64,000 bases of DNA, taken from assembly GCF_009664835.1 (NCBI RefSeq), contig NZ_CP045929.1:868001-932000 (forward strand). The letters run 5' to 3'. The stretch is from Allosaccharopolyspora coralli (GTDB lineage: Bacteria; Actinomycetota; Actinomycetes; Mycobacteriales; Pseudonocardiaceae). Shown here piece after piece: positions 1-8,810 of the stretch (the stretch's first letter is position 1; every line of letters starts with the position of its first letter). The translations under genes and the position numbers were made by a program. Under the pieces are notes generated by a model. That model was not told the origin of the DNA. It was given only the letters and a program-made list of their open reading frames with translations, and did not search any database.

Positions 1-590
1 GAGCGCTGCGGGAACTCACCGACGTTCACGACGTGTTGCTGATCTTCGACGAGATCGCCACCGGGTTCGGCCGCACCGGGGAACTCTTCGCCACCGACCA
101 CGCCGGGGTCAGCCCGGACGTGCTGTGCCTCGGCAAAGCGCTCACGGGCGGGTATCTCACGATGGCCGCCACCCTGTGCACCGCGCGGGTGGCCGAAGGC
201 ATCTCCGACGGCGAGGTGCCGGTCCTCGCGCACGGACCGACGTTCATGGGCAACCCGCTCGCGTCGGCGGCGGGCCTCGCCTCGGTGAACCTGCTGCTCG
301 CACAGGACTGGAAGTCGGAAGTGCGCCGCATCGAGACGGGGTTGCGGGACGGACTCGCCGAAGCCACCGGGCTGCCGGGAGTCGTGGACGTGCGCACGCT
401 CGGCGCGATCGGTGTCGTGGAACTCGACCACGACGTCGACGTCGCGACCGCGACCGACGTCGCCGTGCGGAACGGGGTGTGGCTGCGGCCGTTCCGGCGG
501 ATGCTCTACACCATGCCGCCGTACGTGACCGGCGATGACGACCTCGCGATGATCGTGCGGGCGATGCTGGCCGCCGCGCGGGACGCATGA
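1..590 (+). CDS. bioA: Adenosylmethionine-8-amino-7-oxononanoate (DAPA) aminotransferase, C-terminal part
   Basis: The gene runs in from before the window; reading frame 3 is open from base 3 to the stop at 588-590. The visible 195 residues are the C-terminal half of a class III PLP-dependent aminotransferase. The segment [19 protein letters not shown] holds the PLP-contacting Asp, and [17 protein letters not shown] holds the Schiff-base Lys and is the BioA-specific version of this motif. BioA transfers the amino group of SAM to KAPA to make DAPA in biotin synthesis. The start of bioD overlaps its stop by 4 bp (ATGA), so the two are translationally coupled. The identification is secure; the missing N-terminus is only the window edge. 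Confidence 0.93.
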   Translation, partial: ALRELTDVHDVLLIFDEIATGFGRTGELFATDHAGVSPDVLCLGKALTGGYLTMAATLCTARVAEGISDGEVPVLAHGPTFMGNPLASAAGLASVNLLLAQDWKSEVRRIETGLRDGLAEATGLPGVVDVRTLGAIGVVELDHDVDVATATDVAVRNGVWLRPFRRMLYTMPPYVTGDDDLAMIVRAMLAAARDA

Positions 591-1294
591 GCGGCGGCGA
601 GGTTCTGGTCGTCACCGGAACGGGAACCGGCGTCGGCAAGACCGTCGTCACCGCGGCTCTCGTGAGCCTTGCGACGTCCGAGCGACGTGTCGCGGTGGTC
701 AAACCGGTGCAGACCGGTGTCGCGGCCGACGAGGACGGCGACCTCGACGAGGTGCGACGGCTGGCCGGACCGGTCACGACCGTCGAGCTCGCGCGCTACC
801 CGGACCCGCTCGCGCCCGCGACCGCCGCGCGGCGCTGCGGACGATCTCCCGTCCGCCCGGTGCGGATCGCCGAGGCCGTACGCGAGGCCACGGACGAGCA
901 CGACCTCGTGCTCGTCGAGGGAGCCGGTGGTCTGCTCGTGCACTGTGACGACGACGGCGGCACCCTCGCGGACGTGGCAGCGTTGCTCGACGCTCCCGTC
1001 CTCGTCGTGGCCGCCGCAGGGCTGGGGACGCTGAACTCGACGGCACTCACCGTCGAGGCACTGTCCGCACGAGGACTCGGCTGCCCCGGTGTCGTGATCG
1101 GCTCGTGGCCGCACGAACCGGACCTCGCGTGCCGCTGCAACCTCGTCGACATGCCGACAGTGACCGGCAGGCCGCTTCTCGGGGCACTGACCGAGAACGC
1201 AGGCACGTTCCGCCTGGACGAGTTCCGTGCCCTCGCCCGGGACGGCCTCGCTCCTGAACTCGGTGGACAGTGGGAGCCGGGCGGCGAGTGGTAG
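587..1294 (+). CDS. bioD: Dethiobiotin synthetase
   Basis: This 235-residue protein closes the ureido ring of dethiobiotin from DAPA, CO2 and ATP in the cytoplasm. The N-terminus has the P-loop GTGTGVGKT (residues about 11-19), followed by the KPVQTG segment typical of BioD and the [10 protein letters not shown] motif near residue 106. The length matches the family. The ATG overlaps the bioA stop, placing it in the biotin operon. Only 21 bp separate it from the following oxidase gene, which may be cotranscribed. Confidence 0.95.
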   Translation: MSGGEVLVVTGTGTGVGKTVVTAALVSLATSERRVAVVKPVQTGVAADEDGDLDEVRRLAGPVTTVELARYPDPLAPATAARRCGRSPVRPVRIAEAVREATDEHDLVLVEGAGGLLVHCDDDGGTLADVAALLDAPVLVVAAAGLGTLNSTALTVEALSARGLGCPGVVIGSWPHEPDLACRCNLVDMPTVTGRPLLGALTENAGTFRLDEFRALARDGLAPELGGQWEPGGEW

Positions 1295-1315
1295 GGACGC
1301 TGCTCCCGCGCTAGC

Positions 1316-2290
1316 GTGCGCACCGTGACCACCGCACCGCCCGCCGTGCTCGTCGTCGGCGCCGGAGTCCAGGGACTGACCACGGCCACGGTGCTCGCCG
1401 AATCCGGTGTCGACGTCCGGGTGCGCACCGCCGAAGCACCCCGCGACACGACCTCCTCCGTCGCCGCCGCGATGTGGGGCCCGACCTTCCTGCAGCCGAC
1501 CGAACGAGTCACGGGGTGGACGCTGGATTCGCACGCGGCGTTCACCGCGCTCGCCGACGAGCAGGACACCGGTGTTCGCATCGTGGGCGGCCGCGTCGCC
1601 GCACGAATCGACCTCGGTGACGAGATACCCGACGAGGCGCGCGCCGTGTCCGACCTCGCCCCGTGCGCGCCGAGCGACCTACCCGCCGGATTCGTCAGCG
1701 GTTACCGGATGTCCGTGCCGCTCATCGACATGCCTGGCTACCTGGAATACCTCGTCGACCGGCTCGTGCGCGCGGGAGGACGTCTGTCGCTGAGTCCGGT
1801 GTCGACGCTGCGTGCCGCCACCGAGGACGCGCCGATCGTCGTCAACTGCACCGGTGTCGGGGCACACGAACTCGTCGGTGATCCCCAGGTGCGGCCCGTG
1901 CGCGGACAGCACGTGGTGGTGCGCAATCCTGGAATCGAGGAGTACTTCATGGAGGTCGGCCCGGACGATCGCTGGGCGGGGATCTTCCCGCACGGCGAGC
2001 GTCTGATCCTCGGTGGCGACGCTCGTGAGCACGACTGGAACCGCGAGTCCGACCCGGTCTCCACGTCCGGGATCCTGCGTCGCTGCGCCGCGATCGACGA
2101 CCGTCTCGCCGAGCCGGTCGTCCTCGACGTGATGGTGGGCCTGCGACCCGGACGCCCGGCGGTGCGACTGGAAATCGAGGACTACGAGGGAGCGCGGATC
2201 GTGCACAACTACGGCCACGGTGGTGGTGGCGTCACGCTCTCGTGGGGCTGCGCCCACGAAGCCGCAGCGCTCGCGGCCGCCGCGCTGTGA
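1316..2290 (+). CDS. D-amino-acid oxidase-like FAD-dependent oxidoreductase
   Basis: This 324-residue flavoprotein has an N-terminal Rossmann dinucleotide-binding motif (VLVVGAGVQGLTTA). It ends with the C-terminal signature of D-amino-acid oxidases, YGHGGGGVTLSWGCA. The middle segment VVNCTGVGAHELVGD and VGLRPGRPAVRLE also fit the DAO fold. The expected reaction is oxidative deamination of a D-amino acid with release of H2O2; substrate specificity cannot be read. The track start is GTG 1316, but GTG 1325 is equally possible because no clear ribosome-binding site is visible. A role in biotin synthesis is not implied by the position alone. ThiO-like glycine oxidase is a less likely alternative. 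Confidence 0.82.
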   Translation: MRTVTTAPPAVLVVGAGVQGLTTATVLAESGVDVRVRTAEAPRDTTSSVAAAMWGPTFLQPTERVTGWTLDSHAAFTALADEQDTGVRIVGGRVAARIDLGDEIPDEARAVSDLAPCAPSDLPAGFVSGYRMSVPLIDMPGYLEYLVDRLVRAGGRLSLSPVSTLRAATEDAPIVVNCTGVGAHELVGDPQVRPVRGQHVVVRNPGIEEYFMEVGPDDRWAGIFPHGERLILGGDAREHDWNRESDPVSTSGILRRCAAIDDRLAEPVVLDVMVGLRPGRPAVRLEIEDYEGARIVHNYGHGGGGVTLSWGCAHEAAALAAAAL

Positions 2291-3094
2291 TCAGCGGCGC
2301 CAGTGCGCAGGCCGTGTCAGGGTGTCCGGGATCGTCGTCGCGGCGTTCCCTCGTGCGGCTTCCAGCTGCGGCTGGGTGACGAACAAGCCGGTGTCCAGAC
2401 GTGCGCCGCGTACGTCGGCCGCTCGCAGGTCCGCGCCGAGCAGATCCGTCCGATACAGGCTCACCTCGCGCAGATCCGCCCCCAGCAGGTAGCTACCGCG
2501 CAGGCTCACCCCGCGCAGGTCCGCCCGCCGGAGGTTCCGGCCGATCAGGTCGGCACCGACCCGGTCACGCCCCGAACCACGCGCGCCCGCCCGCGCGGAC
2601 TCGCTGACTTCGTCCAGCACCGGACGGACCCGCTGGCGGTACGCGGCGATGTCGAAGGCGGCGAGCGTGTCGGCGCCGGCCCTCGTCGCGTCCTCGCAGT
2701 CTCGTGCGGCCGTCCGAACCGACTCGCGCAGTGGACCGTCCGGCACCAGCGTATCCGCCTCGGCGAGGTACCAGAGCAGCTCGTGCAGCTGACGCATCAA
2801 TGCGAACACGGCGAACATCGAGTTCGCGGTCGATGCGTCGTCCCGCCAGGTTCGCCCGCCGAAGGTCACCTGCGTGACGTGCTGGCCCGCTCCGAAGCAG
2901 TCGAACACCGCACAGCCCGGGAACCCCTCGTCACGGAGCCGGTCATGGATGCCGCAGCCGCAGTCGGCCAACAGGTTGCGGCACGGTTGCCCGGCGGGCT
3001 TGTCAACGGCGAAATCGGCCGAAGCCGCGAACGCGGGCGCGACGCAGCACAAACCCGCGCACGAGCCGCAGTCCGCCCGCAGTTCCCGGCGCAT
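2291..3094 (-). CDS. Pentapeptide-repeat protein with a cysteine-rich N-terminus
   Basis: The protein is 267 residues from ATG 3094, chosen because GGAGGGG lies 5 nt upstream. The first 60 residues are rich in cysteine (CGSCAGLCC, later CRN, CGCG, PGC, DCFG), resembling the YkgJ-type metal- or Fe-S-binding cysteine pattern. The middle is helical. The C-terminal third is a run of pentapeptide repeats A(D/N)LXX (ADLIGRNLRRADLRG and on), which fold as a right-handed quadrilateral beta helix. Proteins of this composite type are common in actinomycetes, but their function is not known to me. It is convergent with the oxidase gene upstream, with stops side by side. Confidence 0.75.
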   Translation of the reverse strand: MRRELRADCGSCAGLCCVAPAFAASADFAVDKPAGQPCRNLLADCGCGIHDRLRDEGFPGCAVFDCFGAGQHVTQVTFGGRTWRDDASTANSMFAVFALMRQLHELLWYLAEADTLVPDGPLRESVRTAARDCEDATRAGADTLAAFDIAAYRQRVRPVLDEVSESARAGARGSGRDRVGADLIGRNLRRADLRGVSLRGSYLLGADLREVSLYRTDLLGADLRAADVRGARLDTGLFVTQPQLEAARGNAATTIPDTLTRPAHWRR

Positions 3095-3154
3095 CCGCAC
3101 CCCTCCGATCGTGGAACACGATCAGGATAAACAGAAGGCCGTGCCTGCGGGGGC

Positions 3155-3206
3155 TAGCGGAACCTCAGCCCCTCCTCGCCGCGGGATCGATTTCGTGAGA
3201 GGGCGT
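3155..3206 (+). repeat. Partial copy of the imperfect-palindrome intergenic element (type A, left arm)
   Basis: The stretch starting gcggaacctcagcc and running through cgggatcgatttcgtgag matches the left half of the type A elements at 7595 and 20825. The right arm is missing. It is followed by a separate short hairpin at 3223-3237. Confidence 0.6.
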
Positions 3207-3222
3207 CTCGGAACTGGCATGT

Positions 3223-3237
3223 GTGCCCGTAGGGCAC
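3223..3237. terminator. Short hairpin GTGCCC-GTA-GGGCAC
   Basis: A perfect 6-bp stem with a 3-nt loop lies beyond the 3' end of the minus-strand dehydratase gene (stop at 3318). The same hairpin with about 10 bp of similar left flank (ggaactggc) recurs at 45291-45305, directly behind the rseA stop. A terminator or mRNA 3'-end role is inferred from both positions; there is no T-tract. Confidence 0.4.
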
Positions 3238-3317
3238 GCCTCACAGGTGACCAGCCGCGGGGGCTCCGAACTGGCGCGACGGTCCTGGACCACCCACCCA
3301 AGTTCCCAGATGCCTGC

Positions 3318-3617
3318 TTAGGAGCCGGACAAAGTGTCCACGACGCCGTCGATCTCCTGGGCCATCGACACGTCCTTCTGGGTGATGCCGCCCTCCGAGT
3401 GCGTGGAGCACGAGAACCGAAGCTCGCGCCACCGGATGTCGATGTCCGGGTGGTGGTCCTCCTGCTCGGCGATCTCGGCGATCCGGTTCACCGCCTGGAT
3501 CGCCTGCGGGAAAGACGCGAGCTTCGCGGTCCGGACCAGGGCGGTGCCCTCCTGGGTCCAGTCCGACAGGTGGTCGAGGGCTGCCTGGATCTGGTCGTCG
3601 TTGAGCAGAGACGTCAT
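3318..3617 (-). CDS. Pterin-4-alpha-carbinolamine dehydratase
   Basis: This 99-residue protein starts at ATG 3617 (MTSLLNDDQIQ); a longer frame upstream shows no family similarity. The sequence AEQEDHHPDIDIRW carries the paired histidines and Pro-Asp of the active site, and GGITQKDVSMAQEID is the conserved C-terminal helix. The enzyme dehydrates 4a-hydroxytetrahydropterin, recycling the cofactor of aromatic amino-acid hydroxylases; in many bacteria it also serves other pterin pathways. It is a single gene, divergent from the thiamine operon. Length and motifs match the family well. Confidence 0.92.
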   Translation of the reverse strand: MTSLLNDDQIQAALDHLSDWTQEGTALVRTAKLASFPQAIQAVNRIAEIAEQEDHHPDIDIRWRELRFSCSTHSEGGITQKDVSMAQEIDGVVDTLSGS

Positions 3618-3701
3618 GACCTCATGGTGGTACGTGATCGTCGATCGCGCGACCTCCCGTCGGTGGGACGTGCACGCCCGGGCCAGTAGACTGCGCCGCG
3701 C

Positions 3702-3787
3702 CACGGGAGTCCGGTCCGCCGGACTGAGAGGAGGGCACGCCCTCGACCGTCCGCACCTGATCCGGATCATGCCGGCGCAGGGAGGCG
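3702..3787 (+). promoter_or_regulatory. TPP riboswitch (THI element)
   Basis: All the conserved blocks of the thiamine pyrophosphate aptamer are present in order. These are cgggag at the 5' side, ggactgagaggag (the CUGAGA pyrimidine-sensing loop), a short P3-type arm, then cacctgatccggatcatgcc (the ACCUGAUCYGGAUAAUGCCRG pyrophosphate-sensing half) and gcgcagggag. It sits 52 bp before thiB. In this class TPP binding represses expression; so near the TTG start, control of translation initiation or of termination are both possible. Confidence 0.93.
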
Positions 3788-3838
3788 AACACGATCAGCC
3801 CGGCCAGGGGCTCGCGTGGCGCGACCCCGGGAGGATCG

Positions 3839-4897
3839 TTGTACCGCTCGTTACCCCGTACCGCTGTTCGTGTCGCCGTCTGCGCCGCCGTGGCCCTGCT
3901 CGCCGCGGGATGCTCGCTGGTCGCCGCGCCCACCGCCACCGACGAACGGACGGTCACCGTCGTCGCACACGACTCCTTCGTGCTCGACGAGCAGGTCAAG
4001 GCCGATTTCGAGGAACGCAGCGGGATCACTCTCGAGGTCCGGACGGTCGGTGACGCCGGTGCGCTCGCCAACCAGCTCGTGCTGTCGAAGGCCGCACCGC
4101 TGGGCGATGTCGCTTACGGCGTGGACTCGACCTTCGCGTCACGGCCGCTCGACGAGGGCGTGTTCGTCCCACACGAGTCGCCCGCGACGCAACGCGGTCC
4201 GCAGCGTTATGCGCTCGACCCGCAAGCGCGGCTCACCGCCGTCGATGTCGGAGACGTCTGCGTCAACATCGACCCCGCGTGGTTCGCCGAACGCTCGATT
4301 CCGGAACCGCGGACGCTCGCCGACCTCACCGACCCGCGCTACCGCGACCTGTTCGCCGTGCCCGACCCGAAGACCTCCTCACCGGGACTGGCGTTCCTGC
4401 TCGCCACCGTCGCGACCTTCGGTGAACCCGGTTGGCAGGACTACTGGACGAAGCTGACCGCCAACGGTGTCGAACTCAGCGCGGGCTGGGAAGAGGCCTA
4501 CAACCAGGAGTTCTCCGGTTCGGCGGGACAGGGGCCGAAGCCCATCGTGCTCTCCTACGCCTCGTCGCCGGCGGCCGAGGTCGGTGCGGACGGAACTCCG
4601 CGCACCCGCGCCCTGCTGGACACCTGTTACCGCCAGGTCGAGTACGCGGGTGTGCTGGACGGAGCGAAGGACCCGCAGGCCGCGGCGGAGGTCATGGACT
4701 TCCTGGTGTCCCCGGAGTTCCAGCGGACCGTGCCCGAGCAAATGTACGTGTACCCGACGGTCGAGGGGGTCGCGCTCCCGGACGGCTGGGAACGCGCGGC
4801 GCCGCAGCCTGAGCAGCCTGCAGAGCTCCCCGCCGAGCAGGTCGAGCAGAACCGTCAACGCTGGATCGAGCAGTGGCGCGCGCTCGTCCGGGGGTGA
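3839..4897 (+). CDS. thiB: Thiamine ABC transporter, substrate-binding lipoprotein
   Basis: This 352-residue protein has an N-terminal signal peptide with the lipobox LLAAGC (Cys near residue 25), so it is a membrane-anchored lipoprotein. The body is a periplasmic-binding-protein type II fold of the TbpA/ThiB kind: VVAHDSFVLDEQVKADFEERSG at the start and LGDVAYGVDSTFASRPL in the ligand lobe. It delivers thiamine or its phosphates to the permease. The TTG start is supported by GGGAGG 4 nt upstream and by the riboswitch just before it. The permease overlaps its 3' end. Confidence 0.92.
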   Translation: MYRSLPRTAVRVAVCAAVALLAAGCSLVAAPTATDERTVTVVAHDSFVLDEQVKADFEERSGITLEVRTVGDAGALANQLVLSKAAPLGDVAYGVDSTFASRPLDEGVFVPHESPATQRGPQRYALDPQARLTAVDVGDVCVNIDPAWFAERSIPEPRTLADLTDPRYRDLFAVPDPKTSSPGLAFLLATVATFGEPGWQDYWTKLTANGVELSAGWEEAYNQEFSGSAGQGPKPIVLSYASSPAAEVGADGTPRTRALLDTCYRQVEYAGVLDGAKDPQAAAEVMDFLVSPEFQRTVPEQMYVYPTVEGVALPDGWERAAPQPEQPAELPAEQVEQNRQRWIEQWRALVRG

Positions 4898-6510
4898 TCG
4901 ACCCGCCGAACCGGGTAGGCGGTCACCGGCTGTTCGTGGCGGTGGCCGCGACGAGCGTGCTCGGGTTCCTCGCGGTGTTCTTCGCCTGGCCGGTCGTCGC
5001 GATCATCGGCCTCGGCGTCGGCGGCGACCTCCTCGGCACCTTCGCCGAGCCGTCAACGGCGCGACTGGTCGGCTTCACCCTCGGTCAGGCCGCGGCTTCG
5101 ACCGTGGTGGCGCTGCTCGCCGGGATGCCGTTGGCGTTCGTGCTCGCACGCGTCGCACTGCCCGGTAAAGCGGTGATCCGGGCGCTGGTGACGGTCCCGT
5201 TCGTGCTGCCGACGATCGTCGTCGGGATGGCGTTTCGTGCGGTGTTCGACGTCGACGGCGCGGCAAGCAGTGCCGTGGCGATCGTGCTCGCCAACGCGTT
5301 CTTCAACGTCGCCGTCGTCGCCCGCACCGTCGGAGGTTTCTGGTCGCATCTGGACAGACGCGTGGAGGACTCGGCGCGCACCCTCGGGGCGAGTGGTCTT
5401 CGCGCATTCCGGTCCGTGACGCTGCCCGCGCTCGCCCCGGCGATCGGCTCCGCCACGGCCGTGGTGTTCCTGTTCTGCTCCACGAGTTTCGGCGTGGTGC
5501 TGGTGCTCGGGGGAGGGTCGCTGCGCACGCTGGAGACCGAGATCTACCTGCGCACGGTGGAGTTGCTCGACCTCTCCGGTGCGGCCGCGCTCTCGCTGAT
5601 CCAGCTCTCAGCGGTGGTCACCGCGCTCGGATTGGCCTCTTTCGCCCGCAAGCGACGGGAAAGTGCGCTCCGCCTGCGTCGAGCGGACGAAGCGATTCGG
5701 GCGCCGCGAGGGCGTGAATGGTGGGTCGTCGGTGTGGCGGCGTCCGTGCTCGCCGCGTTGCTCACGCCCATCCTCGGGCTGCTCGTGCGCTCGGTGTCGG
5801 GCCGGAACGGATGGACATTCGACGGCTACCGGGCCCTGTCCGGAACCGGCGCGGACGGCACACTCGAAGTGTCCGGATGGGAAGCAGTGTCGCAGTCCCT
5901 GCGCACGGCTGCGGACGCGACGTGGATCGCGATGCTGCTCGGCCTGTTGGCCTCGATCGTGCTGGTCAGCGTGCGGCGACGGTCAGCGGAGGCGATGGAC
6001 GCGGCACTGATGCTGCCGCTGGGAGTCTCGGCGGTCACCATCGGCTTCGGTTACCTCGTGACGCTGCACCTGCTTCCCGGTGACCTGCGGACCTCGCCAC
6101 TGCTCGTCCCGTTCGCCCAGGCTCTCGTCGTCACGCCACTGGTGATTCGCACGGTGCTGCCGGTTCTGCGCGCGATCGACCCACGGCTGCGCGACGCGGC
6201 CGCGACGCTCGGCGCCGGGCCGTGGCGGGTGCGGTCGGCGATCGACCTGCCGCTGGCGTTGCGTTCGGTGTGCGCGGCGGCAGGATTCGGGTTCGTCGTG
6301 GCGCTCGGCGAGTTCGGGGCGACGAGCTTCCTCGCCAGGCCGGACACCGCGACCCTGCCGGTGGTGATCGCGCGGCTGCTCTCGCGACCCGGCGAGTCGA
6401 ACCTGCAGATGGCCTACGCGGCGTGTTCGTTGCTCATGGTCGTCACGGCGCTCGCGGTGATCGCGATCGAGAGCGTCCGCGTCCGTACTCACGGCGTCGA
6501 GGAGTTCTGA
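4894..6510 (+). CDS. thiP: Thiamine ABC transporter permease
   Basis: Starting at GTG 4894, which overlaps the thiB stop by 4 bp (an in-frame GTG at 4873 is the longer alternative), this is a fused permease of about 538 residues. It contains two MetI-type transmembrane domains, each with an EAA-like loop (EDSARTLGASGLRAFRSVTLPAL in the first half, DAAATLGAGPWRVRSAIDLPLAL in the second). About 12 hydrophobic segments are visible. Two-domain permeases are the rule for ThiP. The ATPase gene overlaps its stop by one base. Confidence 0.92.
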   Translation: MIDPPNRVGGHRLFVAVAATSVLGFLAVFFAWPVVAIIGLGVGGDLLGTFAEPSTARLVGFTLGQAAASTVVALLAGMPLAFVLARVALPGKAVIRALVTVPFVLPTIVVGMAFRAVFDVDGAASSAVAIVLANAFFNVAVVARTVGGFWSHLDRRVEDSARTLGASGLRAFRSVTLPALAPAIGSATAVVFLFCSTSFGVVLVLGGGSLRTLETEIYLRTVELLDLSGAAALSLIQLSAVVTALGLASFARKRRESALRLRRADEAIRAPRGREWWVVGVAASVLAALLTPILGLLVRSVSGRNGWTFDGYRALSGTGADGTLEVSGWEAVSQSLRTAADATWIAMLLGLLASIVLVSVRRRSAEAMDAALMLPLGVSAVTIGFGYLVTLHLLPGDLRTSPLLVPFAQALVVTPLVIRTVLPVLRAIDPRLRDAAATLGAGPWRVRSAIDLPLALRSVCAAAGFGFVVALGEFGATSFLARPDTATLPVVIARLLSRPGESNLQMAYAACSLLMVVTALAVIAIESVRVRTHGVEEF

Positions 6511-7565
6511 TGGCTCTGGGCCTGCACGGAATGAGTGTCCACTTCGGAGAGAAAACGGTGTTGTCCGAAGTGGATTTAAAGGTTCCGGACGGCGAGGTGC
6601 TCGCACTGCTGGGGCCGTCCGGGTGTGGCAAGTCGACGCTGCTGCGGGCCGTGGCGGGGCTCGAGCGACTTCAGGCGGGAATGGTGTGCTGGAACGACCG
6701 CGACCTCGCTCCGGTGCCGGTGCACGAACGTGGGTTCGGCATGGTCTTCCAGGACGGCCAGCTGTTCCCGCACCGCGACGTCGCGGGCAACGTGGGCTTC
6801 GCGCTGGCGATGCGCGGAGCCGATCGTCGGCGGCGCGCGGAGCGGGTCGCCGAACTGCTCGCGTTGGTCGGACTGGGCGGCTACGAGCGTCGCCGCGTCA
6901 CCGACCTCTCCGGTGGTGAAGCACAGCGGGTCGCGTTGGCCCGCGCGCTGGCGGGAGACCCGCGGATGCTCCTGCTGGACGAGCCGCTGTCCGCGCTCGA
7001 CCGGGCGCTGCGGGACCAGCTCGCCGTGGACCTCGCCGGACTGCTCGCGCGCGCAAGGGCGACGACGATCGTGGTCACCCACGACCACGACGAGGCGTTC
7101 ACCCTCGCGGATCGGGTCGCGGTCATGGCCGACGGCCGGGTCGTCCAGGTCGACACCCCGTCACGGCTGTGGCAGCGGCCCGCCGACGAGCGAGTCGCCC
7201 GATTCCTCGGCTGCTCGACGATTGTGCCCGCGAGCCTGCACGAAAGTCGCGAAGGTCGGGACACCATCGCCACCTGTGTGCTCGGCAGCGTGGCGGTGGC
7301 GGAGAACGGCGCCGATGCTGCTGCAAGCACGGTTCGGCTCGGCCTTCGCGCGGGTGGGCTTCGTGCCGTCGCCGGGAACGACGACGATCGCGCCCCGATC
7401 GTCCGGCAACGCCTGCACCGGCATGACCATGTGCGGCTCGTTCTGGACGTGCCGGAGATGGGAGAGGTCGAGGCCGTCGCCCCAACCGGAACCGCCCCAC
7501 ACGTGGGCGACCACGCCACGCTGACCCTGGACCCCAACGGCGTAGCGATCATCAGCGACGGGTGA
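6510..7565 (+). CDS. thiQ: Thiamine ABC transporter ATP-binding protein
   Basis: This 351-residue ABC ATPase starts at ATG 6510, sharing one base with the thiP stop (TGATG). It shows Walker A (GPSGCGKST), the Q-loop (VFQDGQLFPH), the signature LSGGEAQRVALARAL, Walker B (MLLLDEPLSALD) and the switch His (VVTHDHDEA). A C-terminal extension of about 110 residues resembles the TOBE-like domain of importer ATPases. It is the last gene of the riboswitch-controlled operon, followed by a repeat-filled gap. Confidence 0.92.
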   Translation: MALGLHGMSVHFGEKTVLSEVDLKVPDGEVLALLGPSGCGKSTLLRAVAGLERLQAGMVCWNDRDLAPVPVHERGFGMVFQDGQLFPHRDVAGNVGFALAMRGADRRRRAERVAELLALVGLGGYERRRVTDLSGGEAQRVALARALAGDPRMLLLDEPLSALDRALRDQLAVDLAGLLARARATTIVVTHDHDEAFTLADRVAVMADGRVVQVDTPSRLWQRPADERVARFLGCSTIVPASLHESREGRDTIATCVLGSVAVAENGADAAASTVRLGLRAGGLRAVAGNDDDRAPIVRQRLHRHDHVRLVLDVPEMGEVEAVAPTGTAPHVGDHATLTLDPNGVAIISDG

Positions 7566-7594
7566 GGGGTGTTCCTCGCAGAGGCTCTTGCTTG

Positions 7595-7745
7595 GCGGGT
7601 CGGGTGGCGGAACCTCAGCGCCCTCCTCGCTGCGGGATCGATTTCTTGAGTAGCGGCCTACGCTGCGAAATCGCTGTCCTCGCGAGGAGGGCGCTGAGAA
7701 CCCGCGGGTGGTCGGGCTGCGTGCGTGGTGACCGCGCAGCGGCTC
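7595..7745 (+). repeat. Imperfect-palindrome intergenic element, type A, copy 1
   Basis: The element has perfect 16-bp inverted arms at 7614-7629 (ctcagcgccctcctcg) and 7683-7698, enclosing cgggatcgatttcttgag and a central tacgctgcgaaatcgc. Outer flanks read ggtggcggaacc on the left and gagaacccgcgggtggtcgg on the right. It is about 80% identical to the copy at 20825-20965. It lies behind thiQ and is followed by an inverted type B copy. No protein of its own is credible. Confidence 0.75.
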
Positions 7746-7807
7746 CGCCGCTGACAAGAGACGACGACCGCTCATTCCGGGTTGTTCTCCCGCCACCTTC
7801 GCAGACC

Positions 7808-7951
7808 GACCACCGGCGGGTTCTCACCTCGCGGCCGGCGAGGACAGCGTCGACGTGGCGTAGGGCGCTACTCGATGTCGAGGATCCCGGAGCCGACCGC
7901 GAGGTGAGGTTCCGCTACGGAACCACCCACGCAGATCAACCCGCGCACCCT
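7808..7951 (-). repeat. Imperfect-palindrome intergenic element, type B, copy 1 (inverted)
   Basis: Read on the minus strand this starts gtgcgcgggttgatctgcg, passes through ggttccgtagcggaacc and ends gaacccgccggtgg. The inner arms are ctcacctcgcgg (7823-7834) and its exact complement (7897-7908). It matches the elements at 34717-34868 and 62891-63030. With the type A copy beside it, it fills the whole 393-bp gap between thiQ and the exporter permease gene. Confidence 0.75.
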
Positions 7952-7958
7952 CTCAGGC

Positions 7959-8810
7959 TCAGCTGTCCTTGGTTGCCATTCGTGCTATTGATACCGACAC
8001 CCCGATGACGACGTAGCAGCCGGCTCGCCACAGACCTTCGACGAGGTTGTCGGTGACCACCGGATCGCGCAGCACGTCGATCACCGAGGTCCAGCCCGTC
8101 GTGACGAGGAACGGGTGCAGCCAGGACAGCGACGAGAAGGCACCGAGGACGCCGAAGACGATGACGATGCCCATCGTCGACGCGAGCACGACCACCGGAT
8201 GTTCCGTCATCGACGAGAGCGCCAGCGCGATCGCGCCGACCGCCGCCATCTGCGCGACGACCCACAGCGCCGCCATCGCCACCCGGGCGAGTCCGTCGAG
8301 CATCGGCAGCGTCGTCCCGGACAGCGTGACCAGGTCGCCGCCGCCCACCACGAGCAGTCCGGTGAGCACGCCGCTGACCGCCATCACCCCGACGGAGAGG
8401 GCGATCATGGTCAGCACGCCGAGCGCCTTGATCAACACCACCCGGACACGGCTCACCGGCGCGAGCAGCAATCCGCGCAGCGTGCCGTGCGAGGCTTCCC
8501 CGGCCAGGGCGTCGGCCGCCACCGTCGCCGCGACCAGCGGCAGCAGCATCGTCTGCGCGAGAATCATCGTCGCCACCGGCAGCACGAGCCCGTTTCCCGC
8601 CACCGTCGAGAGCGCCGGTGGCCCGTCTCCCGCGCCGGGCCCGCCGGTCAGCGCGATCGTCGTGCCGACCACGACGGGCAATGCCGCCATCAGCAGCAGC
8701 GCCGCCATGTTGCGTGGGCGACGCAGCACCCAGCGGAGCTCGGCGGCCACGACCCGCCCCCACGGTGCGGCGTTGCGTGCGGGTGGCGTCCCGATCGCCG
8801 TCGTGGTCAT
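7959..8810 (-). CDS. ABC-2 type exporter permease
   Basis: The 283-residue protein has six hydrophobic segments (for example MAALLLMAALPVVVGTTIAL and a C-terminal GCYVVIGVSVSIARMA) and the cytoplasmic motif EASHGTLRGLLLAPVSR that is typical of ABC-2 membrane subunits. Its ATG overlaps the stop of the ATPase gene by 4 bp, so the two form one exporter. The substrate cannot be read. Context (a LolA/RseB-like protein and a two-component system) suggests an envelope-related or drug-related role; that is inference. Confidence 0.85.
   Translation of the reverse strand: MTTTAIGTPPARNAAPWGRVVAAELRWVLRRPRNMAALLLMAALPVVVGTTIALTGGPGAGDGPPALSTVAGNGLVLPVATMILAQTMLLPLVAATVAADALAGEASHGTLRGLLLAPVSRVRVVLIKALGVLTMIALSVGVMAVSGVLTGLLVVGGGDLVTLSGTTLPMLDGLARVAMAALWVVAQMAAVGAIALALSSMTEHPVVVLASTMGIVIVFGVLGAFSSLSWLHPFLVTTGWTSVIDVLRDPVVTDNLVEGLWRAGCYVVIGVSVSIARMATKDS

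Noticed and set aside
4873-4893. GTG 4873 as the thiP start
   Set aside because: It would overlap thiB by 25 bp without a ribosome-binding site; GTG 4894 gives the common 4-bp coupled overlap.
7562-8008. 148-residue ORF across the thiQ downstream gap (and similar ORFs with CGIDFLSS)
   Set aside because: It is a translation of the intergenic repeat elements; similar peptides arise at each copy because the DNA is repeated.
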